Below are positions 53,235 to 62,202 of a stretch of DNA of 64,000 nt, in pieces. Numbering within the stretch: position 1 is the stretch's first letter; every line of letters starts with the position of its first letter. The notes beneath the pieces are model-generated. The model did not search any database, had not been told where the DNA came from, and worked only from the letters and a program-made list of their open reading frames with translations. Source of the DNA: Hyphomicrobiales bacterium (GTDB lineage: Bacteria; Pseudomonadota; Alphaproteobacteria; Rhizobiales; Rhizobiaceae); assembly GCA_002401155.1 (NCBI GenBank), contig NVSG01000006.1:25255-89254 (forward strand). The letters are read 5' to 3'. Both the position numbers and the translations under genes were made by a program.

Positions 53235-54848
53235 ATGGCCGTCATTTCCAAAAATATCCCTGCCCCCGAATTAGTCACCATTCAAACCGCCCTGCTCTCC
53301 GTTGCCGATAAAACGGGCATTGTTGAACTGGCCAAAGATCTCGCTAGCCGAGGCGTAAAACTCCTCTCCACCGGCGGCACATCGAAGGCGTTGAAAGATG
53401 CGGGCCTCGAAGTTACTGACGTTTCCGACATAACCAACTTCCCGGAAATCATGGACGGGCGGGTAAAAACGCTGCACCCAAATATCCACGGTGCCCTGCT
53501 CGCTATTCGCGACGACGAAGAGCATGTGGCAGCCATGAAGGAACATGGTATCGGGACCATCGATCTGGCAATTCTCAATCTCTACCCGTTTGAAGAAACG
53601 GTTCATTCCGGTGCTAACTATGCCAACTGCGTCGAAAACATCGACATCGGCGGACCGGCCATGATCCGCGCCTCGGCCAAGAACCATGCCTATGTAACGG
53701 TCATCACCGATCCCGACGATTATTCAGAAATCCTCGGCATGCTCAAACAAAATGACAGCGCCGTTCCGCTCGATTTCCGCAAGCGTATGGCTCACAAAGC
53801 CTATGCCCGCACCGCCGCATACGATACAGCGATCTCCAATTGGTTCGCCGCCGAGCTCGAAGTAGAAATGCCATTGCATCGCGCAATTGCTGGCAGGCTC
53901 GAATCCGTTATGCGTTACGGCGAGAACCCGCACCAATCCGCCGGGTTTTATAAAACCATGGAACAACGCCCCGGCGTATCCACCGCAACCCAGCATCAGG
54001 GCAAACAGCTTTCCTATAACAACATCAACGATACCGATGCAGCCTTCGAACTGATCAGTGAATTCGACCCAGCCCTTTCTCCAGCAATCGCCATCATCAA
54101 ACACGCCAATCCGTGCGGTGTTGCCATGGCAGGTTCCCTGAAAGAAGCTTATCTCAAAGCGCTCGCTTGCGACCCGGTTTCCGCCTTTGGCGGCATTGTC
54201 GCCATGAACCAAATTCTTGATGCAGAAGCTGCCGAAGAGATCGTAAAAACCTTCACCGAAGTTATCATCGCCCCGGAAGCATCTCCAGAAGCAATGGAGA
54301 TAGTCGCCGCTAAAAAGAACTTGCGTCTGCTCACCACCGGCGCGTTGGCTGATCCAAGAGCGCCGGGCATCATGGCAAAAACCGTTGCAGGCGGAATGCT
54401 GGTTCAGGGACGCGACGCCGCTAATGTGGATGATCTGGAATTGAAGGTCGTCACAAAACGTCAGCCAACGACAGACGAATTATCCGACATGAAATTTGCC
54501 TTCCGCGTGGCAAAGCACGTCAAATCAAACGCCATCATCTACGTCAAAGACGCAGCCACCGTCGGCATTGGTGCAGGACAAATGAGCCGAATTGATTCAT
54601 CGCGCATCGCCGCCAGAAAAGCGGTAGACGCTGCCCAAGCTGCAGGTGGCGAAGTGCTAACCAAAGGAAGTGCCGTCGCATCAGACGCATTCTTCCCCTT
54701 CGCCGACGGTCTGGTTTCAGCCGTCGAAGCAGGGGCTACCAGCGTCATCCAACCCGGTGGCTCCATGCGCGACGACGAAGTAATCGCTGCCGCCGATGAA
54801 GCAGGCATCGCCATGGTCTTCACCGGAACGCGGCATTTCAGGCATTAG
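53235..54848 (+). CDS. purH: Bifunctional AICAR transformylase / IMP cyclohydrolase PurH
   Basis: This 537-residue enzyme does the last two steps of IMP synthesis. The IMP cyclohydrolase (MGS-like) domain is about residues 20-150 ([33 protein letters not shown], split as [11 protein letters not shown]). The transformylase domain follows from about 210, with [21 protein letters not shown] and [13 protein letters not shown]. The C-terminus [11 protein letters not shown] is the family's end. GGGAAAC lies upstream of the ATG. It closes the conserved block rsmB-heparinase-purH. Confidence 0.97.
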   Translation: MAVISKNIPAPELVTIQTALLSVADKTGIVELAKDLASRGVKLLSTGGTSKALKDAGLEVTDVSDITNFPEIMDGRVKTLHPNIHGALLAIRDDEEHVAAMKEHGIGTIDLAILNLYPFEETVHSGANYANCVENIDIGGPAMIRASAKNHAYVTVITDPDDYSEILGMLKQNDSAVPLDFRKRMAHKAYARTAAYDTAISNWFAAELEVEMPLHRAIAGRLESVMRYGENPHQSAGFYKTMEQRPGVSTATQHQGKQLSYNNINDTDAAFELISEFDPALSPAIAIIKHANPCGVAMAGSLKEAYLKALACDPVSAFGGIVAMNQILDAEAAEEIVKTFTEVIIAPEASPEAMEIVAAKKNLRLLTTGALADPRAPGIMAKTVAGGMLVQGRDAANVDDLELKVVTKRQPTTDELSDMKFAFRVAKHVKSNAIIYVKDAATVGIGAGQMSRIDSSRIAARKAVDAAQAAGGEVLTKGSAVASDAFFPFADGLVSAVEAGATSVIQPGGSMRDDEVIAAADEAGIAMVFTGTRHFRH

Positions 54849-54916
54849 AGCACTTCCCGAAAAGTGGGAACAGGTTTTCGGATAAGAAGTGCGTAAAACA
54901 AAAATCCAGAGCACGT
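54849..54916. repeat. Rhizobiales-type intergenic repeat after purH
   Basis: The segment from GAGCACTTCCCGAAAAGTGG through GGTTTTCGGATAAGAAGTGC to AATCCAGAGCAC begins right after the purH stop. It has the pattern (GAGC ... CCGAAAAGTG ... GGTTTTCGGAT ... TGCGTAAAA ... AGAGC) that I recall from many intergenic regions of Rhizobiales genomes. Internal complementarity (CCGAAAA/TTTTCGG) gives a hairpin that may serve as the purH terminator. The repeat status needs a genome search. Confidence 0.55.
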
Positions 54917-54934
54917 GTGCGATAGGAGAATGAA

Positions 54935-55339
54935 GTGACCATCACCGGCGAGTGTTTTTGCGGAAAAGTCACCTACCAAATTGACGGTAAGTTACGCGAT
55001 GCCCGCTCATGCCATTGCTCGCGATGCCGCAAAGCATTCAGCGCTCAGGCATCCGCCTACGCACTGGTTGAGACAGACGAATTCCAATGGTTATCCGGCG
55101 AAGACCAACTCACATCCTATGTGGGAAAGCACGGGTTTGGATTGCAATTTTGCAGCAAATGCGGTTCCACACTCTGCGGTATTTTTGACGAGAAAATCCA
55201 CGGCGTCACATTGGGATGTGTGAATGGTGACCCGAAAATCGAGATCGGCAAACACATCTATGTTGGTTCAAAAGCCAGTTGGGAAGTCATGCCTAAAGAT
55301 GTTTTGCAATATGAAGAAAATGCCCCAAAACAGGATTAG
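54935..55339 (+). CDS. GFA family (Gfa/CENP-V) zinc-binding protein
   Basis: This 134-residue protein has the glutathione-dependent formaldehyde-activating fold. Zinc ligands are arranged in pairs: GECFCGKVTY (Cys-x-Cys, residues 6-15), SCHCSRCRKAFSAQASAY (Cys-x-Cys-x-x-Cys, about 27-44, SCHCSRCRKAF) and FCSKCGST (about 73-80). Most family members have no known enzymatic role; S-hydroxymethyl-glutathione synthase activity has been claimed for a few. The start is GTG with AGGAG upstream. There is no apparent functional link to purH or the aldolase beside it. Confidence 0.88.
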   Translation: MTITGECFCGKVTYQIDGKLRDARSCHCSRCRKAFSAQASAYALVETDEFQWLSGEDQLTSYVGKHGFGLQFCSKCGSTLCGIFDEKIHGVTLGCVNGDPKIEIGKHIYVGSKASWEVMPKDVLQYEENAPKQD

Positions 55340-55399
55340 TCTTTACTCAGATTGTTAAAAACCGCTATGGTTTAGTAACCAAAGAACCGGGGCATAACA

Positions 55400-56467
55400 T
55401 TGATATCGACAAATTCACCGCGCCGTCTTTCACTTGATGTCCCACCAAATCCTGCTGAAACACTACGCTCATTAGCGCAATATGCTGGCGATGTTCCTTC
55501 TGACAAATACATGTCAGGCGAACTGTTTGACCGGCTCGAAGGTCAGATAGCAACTCTACTTGGAAAAGAAGCCGCCCTCTATCTACCAAGTGGCAAGCTT
55601 GCCCAAATGACTGCTCTCAAAATCCTGACCGGGCGTGCTGGTTGCACTCGCATTGCCATCCATCCCCGTGCACACCTAGAAGAATACGAAGCACGCGCCT
55701 ATCAGGAGTTATGGGGGTTAACCGCAGCCCCACTTGGAGGTTATGACCGGTTACCAACGCCAGACGACCTCTCTGCAATCCATGAACCTTTGGGCGCAGT
55801 ATCTTTAGAACTCCCAATGAGACGGCTGGGTTGTTTACTGCCCACTTGGAACCAGCTCATCGAGTTCAGTGAAATCGCTCAACAGCGCAATATTTTCCTT
55901 CATATGGACGGTGCACGACTTTGGGAAAGCCAACCATATTATCAAAAACCACTGCATGAAATTGCAGGTCTATTCGATACCGTCTATGTGGCGTTGGACA
56001 AAGGATTGGGCGGGTTGGCTGGTGCTGTTCTGGCAGGACCACAATGGGTTATCGATGAGGCGCGTATCTGGCAACGTCGCGCTGGCGGCCGCGCATTGCG
56101 TAGTTTTCCATATTTGCTTTCAGCACTAAAAGGTCTTGATGAACGCTTACCGCGAATGGGTGCCTATCACGAAAAAGCCAAAGAATTGGCAAAGAGTATC
56201 AGCGATATTCCAAACATACGGGTATCGCCTGAACCTCCTCACGCAAACGCATTTCTGGTCAGCATGACGGGTGACCTCACAAAAGCAAATGAAGCACGCG
56301 ACACGGTCGCATCGGAGATGAATATCTGGCTATTCGACACGACGGTGGATAGCATCGAACAATCAACCGTGCGCTTTGAAATTACAGTGCGTGAAGCAGC
56401 TTTTGAGTTGGACGCAAGCCAAATAGGCAAGGCAGTAAGTCGCTTCAGTGAACTTGTTGGTTCGTAA
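55400..56467 (+). CDS. Low-specificity L-threonine aldolase-like PLP enzyme
   Basis: This 355-residue protein is of the beta-eliminating lyase/threonine aldolase family (fold-type I PLP). Key segments are YAGDVPSDKYMSGELFDRLEGQIATLLGKEAALYLPSGKLAQM (split: GELFDRLE and LLGKEAALYLPSG) and IFLHMDGARLWES (Asp binding the pyridine N, Arg nearby). VYVALDKGLGGLAGAVLAG contains the PLP-Lys (about 200). It would split L-threonine or allo-threonine to glycine and acetaldehyde. The start is TTG at 55400 with CGGGG upstream; there is no ATG near the conserved start. Other lyases of the family are possible. Confidence 0.82.
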   Translation: MISTNSPRRLSLDVPPNPAETLRSLAQYAGDVPSDKYMSGELFDRLEGQIATLLGKEAALYLPSGKLAQMTALKILTGRAGCTRIAIHPRAHLEEYEARAYQELWGLTAAPLGGYDRLPTPDDLSAIHEPLGAVSLELPMRRLGCLLPTWNQLIEFSEIAQQRNIFLHMDGARLWESQPYYQKPLHEIAGLFDTVYVALDKGLGGLAGAVLAGPQWVIDEARIWQRRAGGRALRSFPYLLSALKGLDERLPRMGAYHEKAKELAKSISDIPNIRVSPEPPHANAFLVSMTGDLTKANEARDTVASEMNIWLFDTTVDSIEQSTVRFEITVREAAFELDASQIGKAVSRFSELVGS

Positions 56468-56473
56468 TAAGAA

Positions 56474-56495
56474 GGCGCACTCGAATAGGTGCGCC
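56474..56495. terminator. Bidirectional hairpin between the aldolase and cyclase genes
   Basis: GGCGCAC (56474-56480) pairs with GTGCGCC (56489-56495) around an 8-base loop, between two convergent genes. There is no T-tract on the plus strand. Confidence 0.5.
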
Positions 56496-56511
56496 CCCAA
56501 ATCTTAGCCGA

Positions 56512-57570
56512 TCAATACATGGCAATCGGATTACCCGGCGAGCCGGTACCACCTTTGATCTTCAACGGCGACCATGCAAACAGAAATTCATAGGCTTTAT
56601 CTGCAACCAATTGCGTCAGGTCGAGATTTTCCAAATTCCATATGCCGCGCTTGGTCATCATATTCAAATGACACTCAAAGGGTTGCGGGTTTTCACCGCC
56701 GGAACCTTTGCCAACAGCCTCTGATGCCCACGTATCAGCACCCCATAAAATGATCTTGCGCTCAGCCATATATTCGCAAGCTGATAGCCCAAAGCCCGGC
56801 CCGCCAGAATTAAACAAATCGACGCGCTTTTTCTTTTCAGCTGCATCATAACTATCCCACTCACTTGGGTGCCAGATATCGCCATGGCCAGTATGCAGGA
56901 ACACACAATCACCCGGTCCAATCTCGGCAATGCCCTGCCGCTTGATCATTTCCTTAATGTCTACATCGGTAATGATGCCGGGATCATCCTTGCTGTTTTC
57001 TTTCGGGACAGGCAATTGCCCACCACGCAGCGCAACCGCATCCAGCAACACGCCGCGACAAACAAATCCCTTTTTGGCTACATGTTCAACACCCAATGAA
57101 CCCATGCCATAGGCGGTAATATCCGGGTCGGATAAAAAGCGCCCATTATAGAAAAAATTCCCCTTGGAAGTGATCACACCAATATGGCCGGGGCCATCAA
57201 ACTGAGTGCCAACCTGACCAATTTCGGTGGAGAGATATTCATCATTATAGATGACTTCCTTAGGACCAAACGGACCACCAGTAGGCAGACCCGGAATGGT
57301 CATGCGCCATCCACGCGAACCAAAAGTCGGGGCATCCTGCTGATAGACTTTGCCAAGGGTCGCAACCTTGCCTTGCTTAACCAGCCCCACGGCCTTCAAA
57401 ACCATTTCCGGCGTGGTACGGTTCACAGAACCTGCTTTATCATCGGCGCCCCATTCACTGGGTGCCCAGTTCTCGGTGAGCGGGTCATCATTTGCTGCCA
57501 TCGCCGTGATGGCAAACCCACCCGACATTGCCAGCGCAAAAACTGTTTTGAAAAATATGTACTTTGTCAT
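56512..57570 (-). CDS. Periplasmic cyclase family protein (kynurenine-formamidase-like metal hydrolase)
   Basis: This is a 352-residue secreted protein with a Sec signal peptide (TKYIFFKTVFALAMSGGFAITAMA/AND). The cyclase domain contains QVGTQFDGPGHIG (His/Asp metal site, GTxxDxPxH), RGVLLDAV, GDCVFLHTGHGDIW, and GFGLSACEYMAERKIILWGADTWASE (split). The family includes Mn-dependent KynB and various uncharacterised cyclases; longer members of about 350 residues with a signal peptide are common in alphaproteobacteria. The substrate is unknown. ATG 57570 has GGGAGATG upstream. The downstream neighbour is convergent. Confidence 0.86.
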   Translation of the reverse strand: MTKYIFFKTVFALAMSGGFAITAMAANDDPLTENWAPSEWGADDKAGSVNRTTPEMVLKAVGLVKQGKVATLGKVYQQDAPTFGSRGWRMTIPGLPTGGPFGPKEVIYNDEYLSTEIGQVGTQFDGPGHIGVITSKGNFFYNGRFLSDPDITAYGMGSLGVEHVAKKGFVCRGVLLDAVALRGGQLPVPKENSKDDPGIITDVDIKEMIKRQGIAEIGPGDCVFLHTGHGDIWHPSEWDSYDAAEKKKRVDLFNSGGPGFGLSACEYMAERKIILWGADTWASEAVGKGSGGENPQPFECHLNMMTKRGIWNLENLDLTQLVADKAYEFLFAWSPLKIKGGTGSPGNPIAMY

Positions 57571-57843
57571 AATTTCATCTCCCAAACTGCAAAGGCAAAG
57601 GCCTTTGCTTCCCATTGATTGATCGCGATTGATCAGCTGGAATCGTCAGGTAGATGACAAATATAAGGCCATAACTGTTACACTAAATGGCCCGGAAAAT
57701 ATTCGGTATCATTGATTAGATTAGTCACATAATCATCCTGTAATTAAGAAAACCAGCTGATCGCCGATCATCCTCCGAATCCAATTAAGGTGATGAGATG
57801 TCTTTTTTCTGGAAGTTTATGTTGTCCACAGGCATTCAATTAC
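57571..57843. other. Upstream region of the cyclase gene
   Basis: No gene is visible. The region holds a direct repeat GATTGATC (57617-57624 and 57627-57634, period 10) and a perfect 10-bp inverted repeat GATCAGCTGG (57631-57640) / CCAGCTGATC (57753-57762) around 112 bp. It probably contains the cyclase promoter. Confidence 0.4.
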
Positions 57844-58398
57844 TCATTCAGGAAAAATTTCCGTCGGCAAACCATCCATGCTCTCGATGTTTTCTTTTTC
57901 CCAATATTCACGAATACCGTTCGGCCCTTTATTATCGTGCCAGTTTTCCATAGATGCCCGCTCTCCCTGATAGTCGAACAATGGCACGCCATAGCCGCAG
58001 GAAGTTTGCACCAGATCAATATTTAGCTTGATGATCTGCCTCGTTCCAAGCGGAGTTTCTCCGCCAAAATGTTGATCAATCAGCGCAGAAAATTCGGGCA
58101 TAGACCAATTAAGCGCAACGCCCGTTCCGTAGAGCCGCAATATTTGCGGTGGGCCATCAACAGCACAAAACATAATGGTCAAACGACCATCAGCTAGCAT
58201 ATGGGCCGCAGTCTCATTGCCACTGCCTGTTCGGTCAAGATAGATGGCTGTATTATCATCCTCAATTCGCAAGGCACCGATCTCGCGCGGCGAAACATTC
58301 ACCCGGCTATCGCCAGTGGCAGAAGCGGTAAAGAAGATATGCTGACGCTGAATGAAGTCTTTATGCTTTGCTTCGAGATGCGGAAACTGTTTGGCCAT
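57844..58398 (-). CDS. Pyridoxamine-5'-phosphate-oxidase-like flavin-binding protein
   Basis: This 184-residue cytoplasmic protein has the split-barrel PNPOx fold. Segments are QRQHIFFTASATGDSRVNVSPREI (split as IFFTASATGDSRVNVSP), AIYLDRTGSGNETAAHMLADGRLTIMFCA (GSGNET...H) and QTSCGYGVPLFDYQGERASMENW (conserved subfamily end, CGYGVPLF). It binds FMN or F420-like cofactors in relatives; this subfamily is uncharacterised. It lies directly downstream of glcB on the same strand but past a strong terminator. A truncated relative lies on the far side of glcB (60716-60880). Confidence 0.88.
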   Translation of the reverse strand: MAKQFPHLEAKHKDFIQRQHIFFTASATGDSRVNVSPREIGALRIEDDNTAIYLDRTGSGNETAAHMLADGRLTIMFCAVDGPPQILRLYGTGVALNWSMPEFSALIDQHFGGETPLGTRQIIKLNIDLVQTSCGYGVPLFDYQGERASMENWHDNKGPNGIREYWEKENIESMDGLPTEIFPE

Positions 58399-58450
58399 GT
58401 GCCCTCACTGAATAATGGATGCCATTTTTATCAGTGATTATTGTGCATCA

Positions 58451-58480
58451 AAAAAATCGGGCGAGATAGAGTCCCGCCCG
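58451..58480 (-). terminator. Rho-independent terminator after glcB
   Basis: On the minus strand, CGGGCG (58475-58480) pairs with CGCCCG (58458-58463), followed by ATTTTTTT. It lies 10 bp after the malate synthase stop. Confidence 0.88.
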
Positions 58481-58489
58481 CTAATTTCT

Positions 58490-60658
58490 TTAGCCTTGTG
58501 CCTTATATTCCAAACGACGGGAATGAAGCAGCGGCTCGGTATAACCTGATGGCTGTACCCGGCCCTTTAACACTAGATCGCAAGCAGCTTTAAAGGCAAT
58601 GGAATTATCCAGATCATCGCACATTGGCGTATAGGTCGGATCGTCAGCATTTTGACCATCCACCACACTGGCCATGCGCTTCATGGTCTCTTGAATTTGC
58701 TCTTCAGTGCAAACGCCATGATGCCACCAATTGGCCATGTGCTGCGCCGAAATACGCAATGTGGCGCGATCTTCCATCAGGCCGATATTGTTGATATCGG
58801 GCACCTTGGAACAACCAACACCCGCATCAATCCAGCGCACTACATAACCCAATATGCCTTGCGCATTGTTATCGAGTTCAAGCTGAATATCTTCAGGCGA
58901 CCAGTTTGGGCGCGAAGCAACAGGAATGGAAAGGATATCATCCAGCGAAGCACGACCGCGCGTAGCAATTTTCACCTGCTCTTCCGCCACATTGACCTGA
59001 TGATAGTGCGTTGCGTGCAAAGTAGCTGCCGTAGGCGAAGGCACCCACGCAGTATTTGCACCAGCCTTTGGATGGCCAATTTTCTGCTCCAGCATATCGG
59101 CCATCAAATCAGGCATGGCCCACATGCCTTTGCCGATTTGCGCGTGACCTTTTAGACCGCACTCAAGACCAATATCCACGTTCCAGTCTTCATAAGCAGC
59201 AATCCAGGCCGACTGTTTCATCTCGCCTTTGCGGATCATCGGACCAGCTTCCATCGCCGTATGAATCTCATCACCCGTACGATCAAGGAAACCGGTATTG
59301 ATAAACACAACACGGTTTTTGGCAGCACGAATGCACTCTTTCAAATTGACCGTCGTGCGGCGCTCTTCATCCATAATACCCATTTTTATGGTATTGGCTT
59401 TCATCGAAAGCAAGGCTTCAACCCGGTCAAAAAGCGTCACCGCAAAACCTACTTCTTCAGGTCCGTGCATTTTTGGGCAAACGATATAAAGCGAGCCCTC
59501 AACCGAATTGCCATGGCTGCCATTTGGTCCAACATCATGCAAACCGATCAAGCATGAAATAACCGCATCCATAATGCATTCGGGAATATGTTTGTCATCA
59601 TCATAATGGATCGCCGGATTGGTCATCAACTGGCCAACGTTGCGCGACAGCATCAATGAACGCCCGCGCAGTGTGACTGTCTTACCATCGGCACCAGTAT
59701 ATTCGCGATCAGAATTAAGTTTTCTGACGATGGTTTTCCCACCTTTTTCAAGGGTCTCTTCCAGATCGCCCTGCAACAAACCCAGCCAGTTTGAATAAAC
59801 CAGCACCTTGTCTTCTGCGTCTACGGCAGTGACTGAATCTTCAAAATCCATGATCACCGTCATGGCAGATTCCAAAATAAGATCGGCAATACCAGCCGCA
59901 TCACTTGAGCCGGTTGGAGAACTTCTATCGATAACAATCTCCACATGCAGGCCGTTTTTCACCAGCAAAACCGCATCAGGAGACGCAGCATCGCCGCGAT
60001 AACCCACAAATTGCGAAACATCGGAAAGGCTAACGGAATTGCCCTCACCCAGCGCAATAACAAGCGCGCTGCCATCAATCGAAAGACCGGATACATCTTC
60101 CCATTTGCCTGCAATTGGAGCTGATTTGTTCAGAAAATCACGCGCCCATGCAATAACCTTTGCGCCGCGAACAGCATTATAGCCACCGGACTTTTCAGCG
60201 CCGCCTTCTTCGGAGATAGCATCGGTGCCGTAGAGCGCATCATAGAGCGAACCCCAGCGCGCATTGGCGGCGTTCAGCGCATAACGGGCGTTATTGACAG
60301 GAACCACCAATTGAGCCCCGGCAACAGCAGCAATTTCTAAATCAACATTGGACGTTTCGATAGAAAATTTCGGGCCTTCAGGCACCAGGTATCCGATATC
60401 CGACAGGAAGGATTTATAGCCAGCCATATCCTGTTCGCTATCGCGATGATCGAGATAATATTTATCGATTTGGCTTTGCAGATCATCCCGCTTTGCTACA
60501 AGCGCACGGTTCTTCGGAGCCATATCGGCGACAATATCGCCAAACCCGGTCCAAAACGCGTCTTTTGCCACATCAAGACCCGGTAAAACCTTGTCATTGA
60601 TGAAATTATATAATTGCTCGTCAACCTTCAGCCCACCAACATTTATACGCTCGCTCAT
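58490..60658 (-). CDS. glcB: Malate synthase G
   Basis: This 722-residue enzyme condenses glyoxylate and acetyl-CoA to malate (glyoxylate bypass, glycolate use). It has the length of the G isoform (723). Motifs seen are [24 protein letters not shown] (catalytic Glu/Asp region, split as [14 protein letters not shown]), [53 protein letters not shown] (split as [15 protein letters not shown]), [22 protein letters not shown], and the C-terminal [22 protein letters not shown] 60658 has GGAG 6 bases upstream; ORF starts further up are weak. It works with acs and isocitrate lyase, which is not in the window. Confidence 0.97.
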   Translation of the reverse strand: MSERINVGGLKVDEQLYNFINDKVLPGLDVAKDAFWTGFGDIVADMAPKNRALVAKRDDLQSQIDKYYLDHRDSEQDMAGYKSFLSDIGYLVPEGPKFSIETSNVDLEIAAVAGAQLVVPVNNARYALNAANARWGSLYDALYGTDAISEEGGAEKSGGYNAVRGAKVIAWARDFLNKSAPIAGKWEDVSGLSIDGSALVIALGEGNSVSLSDVSQFVGYRGDAASPDAVLLVKNGLHVEIVIDRSSPTGSSDAAGIADLILESAMTVIMDFEDSVTAVDAEDKVLVYSNWLGLLQGDLEETLEKGGKTIVRKLNSDREYTGADGKTVTLRGRSLMLSRNVGQLMTNPAIHYDDDKHIPECIMDAVISCLIGLHDVGPNGSHGNSVEGSLYIVCPKMHGPEEVGFAVTLFDRVEALLSMKANTIKMGIMDEERRTTVNLKECIRAAKNRVVFINTGFLDRTGDEIHTAMEAGPMIRKGEMKQSAWIAAYEDWNVDIGLECGLKGHAQIGKGMWAMPDLMADMLEQKIGHPKAGANTAWVPSPTAATLHATHYHQVNVAEEQVKIATRGRASLDDILSIPVASRPNWSPEDIQLELDNNAQGILGYVVRWIDAGVGCSKVPDINNIGLMEDRATLRISAQHMANWWHHGVCTEEQIQETMKRMASVVDGQNADDPTYTPMCDDLDNSIAFKAACDLVLKGRVQPSGYTEPLLHSRRLEYKAQG

Positions 60659-60710
60659 ATCACACTCCATTTTCACGATATCATTTTGTTTTCACTACCA
60701 AATTTTGCAC

Positions 60711-60729
60711 TTTTGCTAAATAGGCAAAA
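60711..60729. promoter_or_regulatory. Inverted repeat TTTTGC-N7-GCAAAA upstream of glcB
   Basis: Perfect 6-bp arms at 60711-60716 and 60724-60729, 53-71 bp upstream of the glcB start. TTTGC/GCAAA palindromes are the type bound by RamB/ScfR-like acetate and glyoxylate regulators (recalled, not checked). It also overlaps the stop of a gene relic. Confidence 0.35.
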
Positions 60730-60880
60730 AGCGAGAAACATTATTTCTTTTAGAGCAAAAACCATGCCAAAACGGCTCAAAAATGCCATTTTCTATTGAA
60801 GCAGCGCCCTTCTCACCCCATATATCCATCAAAGGAACGCCATAACGGGTTCCAGCCAAAAGTTGCCAGCCGGTGGCCGC
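60716..60880 (-). pseudogene. Truncated relic of a PNPOx-family gene
   Basis: The minus-strand frame reads ...LLAGTRYGVPLMDIWGEKGA-ASIENG... (shown in parts: GTRYGVPLMDIWGEKG and ASIENG) and ends at TAG 60716-60718. It matches the C-terminal motif GYGVPLFDYQGERASMEN of the intact PNPOx-like gene at 57844-58398. The upstream part of this frame runs antisense into hsp20 and has no family similarity, so about two thirds of the gene are lost. It is a probable relic of a duplicated or displaced paralogue on the other side of glcB. Confidence 0.65.
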
Positions 60881-60920
60881 CTTACATAAGCAAGCGGCCA
60901 ATGGGACTTGAGAGAGAATT

Positions 60921-61358
60921 ATGACGCGAATCACAGCCTTTTCCAGCCCGCTATTATTGGGTTTCGACGAAATCGAGCGCATGCTGGACCGTGCCACCAA
61001 ATCTACCAATGATGGCTATCCCCCTTATAATATCGAGCGTATTCAAACCCCACCCAACGGCAGCGCTGCGACCGATATCCTTCGTATCACGCTTGCAGTT
61101 GCGGGCTTCACTCAGGATGATCTCGATATCACCATTGAAGAGAATCAGCTCACCATCAAGGGACAGCAGCAAGATGATGAGGACAGAGAATATCTCCATC
61201 GCGGCATTGCCGCCCGGCAGTTTCAAAAAGCATTTGTTCTTGCAGAAGGCATAGAAATCGAGAATGCGGAACTGCAAAACGGCCTGTTGGAAATCAATTT
61301 GATCCGGCTTGAACCCGAACGCATCATCAGAAAAATATCGATCACAAGTAAGGAGTAG
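60921..61358 (+). CDS. Small heat-shock protein, Hsp20/alpha-crystallin family
   Basis: This 145-residue ATP-independent holdase chaperone has an N-terminal arm (TRITAFSSPLLLGFDEIERMLDRA) and an alpha-crystallin domain (about 35-130: YNIERIQ ... RITLAVAGFTQDDLDITIEENQLTIKGQQQ (split) ... YLHRGIAARQFQKAFVLAEGIE). The C-terminal anchor is KISITS (I-x-I). It matches IbpA-type class A sHSPs of rhizobia. GAGAGAGAA lies before the ATG. The 5' leader holds a hairpin GGCCGC/GCGGCC (60876-60900), but no clear ROSE thermometer. DUF1150 follows after 4 bp, the standard pair. Confidence 0.94.
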   Translation: MTRITAFSSPLLLGFDEIERMLDRATKSTNDGYPPYNIERIQTPPNGSAATDILRITLAVAGFTQDDLDITIEENQLTIKGQQQDDEDREYLHRGIAARQFQKAFVLAEGIEIENAELQNGLLEINLIRLEPERIIRKISITSKE

Positions 61359-61362
61359 TTCA

Positions 61363-61605
61363 ATGAAACATGTAATCAGCACAAAAGAACTTGCCCGGCT
61401 TGGCACCAACAAAATTGGCTATATGCGGATCATGACTTCCGAACAGGTTTTGGAGGCTTTTCCAGAAACGCTGGATTTACGCCCCAATGCAGAATTCTGG
61501 GCGCTGTTCGGCGCGGATGGCGAACCGCTCGCTCTGGCCGATGAGCCCGGCCCAATATTCTCCACCGCCATGGACAAGGAATTGAGAACTGTCAGCATCC
61601 ACTAG
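61363..61605 (+). CDS. DUF1150 family protein
   Basis: This 80-residue acidic protein is of the DUF1150 family, nearly always encoded directly after an alphaproteobacterial hsp20. Conserved elements are RLGTNKIGYMR and WALFGADGEPLALAD. The start at 61363 has AAGGAG at good spacing. A co-chaperone role is suggested by context only. A strong stem (61588-61617) spans its stop codon. Confidence 0.9.
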   Translation: MKHVISTKELARLGTNKIGYMRIMTSEQVLEAFPETLDLRPNAEFWALFGADGEPLALADEPGPIFSTAMDKELRTVSIH

Positions 61606-61617
61606 GGTGCTGACAGT
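61588..61617 (+). terminator. Hairpin spanning the DUF1150 stop codon
   Basis: ACTGTCAGCA (61588-61597) pairs perfectly with TGCTGACAGT (61608-61617). The loop contains the TAG stop. No T-tract follows, so it may stabilise the mRNA end rather than terminate. Confidence 0.5.
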
Positions 61618-61716
61618 CCCATATTGTGCCATCTCATATTGTGATTATCCCGATCAGTAGCATCCGTGAATAATTGCTGATACAATATGCAAGAAATTGA
61701 ATATGGAGATAATTTC

Positions 61717-62199
61717 ATGCGAAGCATATTAGGTTTGATACTTGCTCTCATATTGATTCAGCCGGCTTTCGCAGAAAAGCTCGAGACCGGATACCATTCC
61801 TTCGAAGCCGAAATAAGCTTCGACGACGTGGAGTTCAATCTGGAAAACGCCATCGTCGATCGTGGCCTCGTGGTCAATTACAAGGGTTTCCTGAACGCCA
61901 TGCTGGAACGCACAGCTGAGGTCGCAACTGCCGACGGAGCCAATTACAAATCACCCTATCTCAACGCAATCTATATGCATTTTTGCTCCGCCACCCTCAC
62001 CCATGAGGCAACCAAGGCAGATATCGAAAACATCGCCATCTGCCCCTATGTGATGTACGCTTACGAGCTACGAGCCAGCCCCGGAAAGGTAACCGTCGGC
62101 TACAGGCGCCCCATAGCCAGCAACTCCGAAGCATCCAAAAAAGCATTCGTAAAAATTGAAAAACTGCTCAGCGACATCGCCAAAGAAGCGTTGGAATAA
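61717..62199 (+). CDS. Secreted DUF302-like protein
   Basis: This 160-residue protein has a Sec signal peptide (MRSILGLILALILIQPAFA/EKL) and a DUF302-like domain: SFDDVEFNLENAIVDRGLVVNYKGFL (about 34-59, split as FNLENAIVDRGLVV). MHFCSATLTHEATKADIENIAICPYVMYAYEL follows, split as CPYVMYAYEL. Two Cys (in HFCSA and AICPY) could bind heme or metal or form a disulfide. DUF302 proteins are periplasmic and of unknown function. GGAG lies upstream of ATG 61717, and a direct repeat CATATTGTG (61620-61628, 61635-61643) lies further up. Confidence 0.8.
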   Translation: MRSILGLILALILIQPAFAEKLETGYHSFEAEISFDDVEFNLENAIVDRGLVVNYKGFLNAMLERTAEVATADGANYKSPYLNAIYMHFCSATLTHEATKADIENIAICPYVMYAYELRASPGKVTVGYRRPIASNSEASKKAFVKIEKLLSDIAKEALE

Positions 62200-62202
62200 A
62201 AT

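Noticed and set aside
60830..60920. ROSE-type RNA thermometer in the hsp20 leader
   Set aside because: A GGCCGC/GCGGCC hairpin exists, but it does not pair with the Shine-Dalgarno sequence and the usual ROSE U(U)GCU element is not visible.
60881..61009. Upstream part of the minus-strand frame opposite hsp20 as an intact gene
   Set aside because: It runs antisense through the hsp20 start region and shows no PNPOx similarity; only the 3' part (60716-60880) looks like a gene relic.
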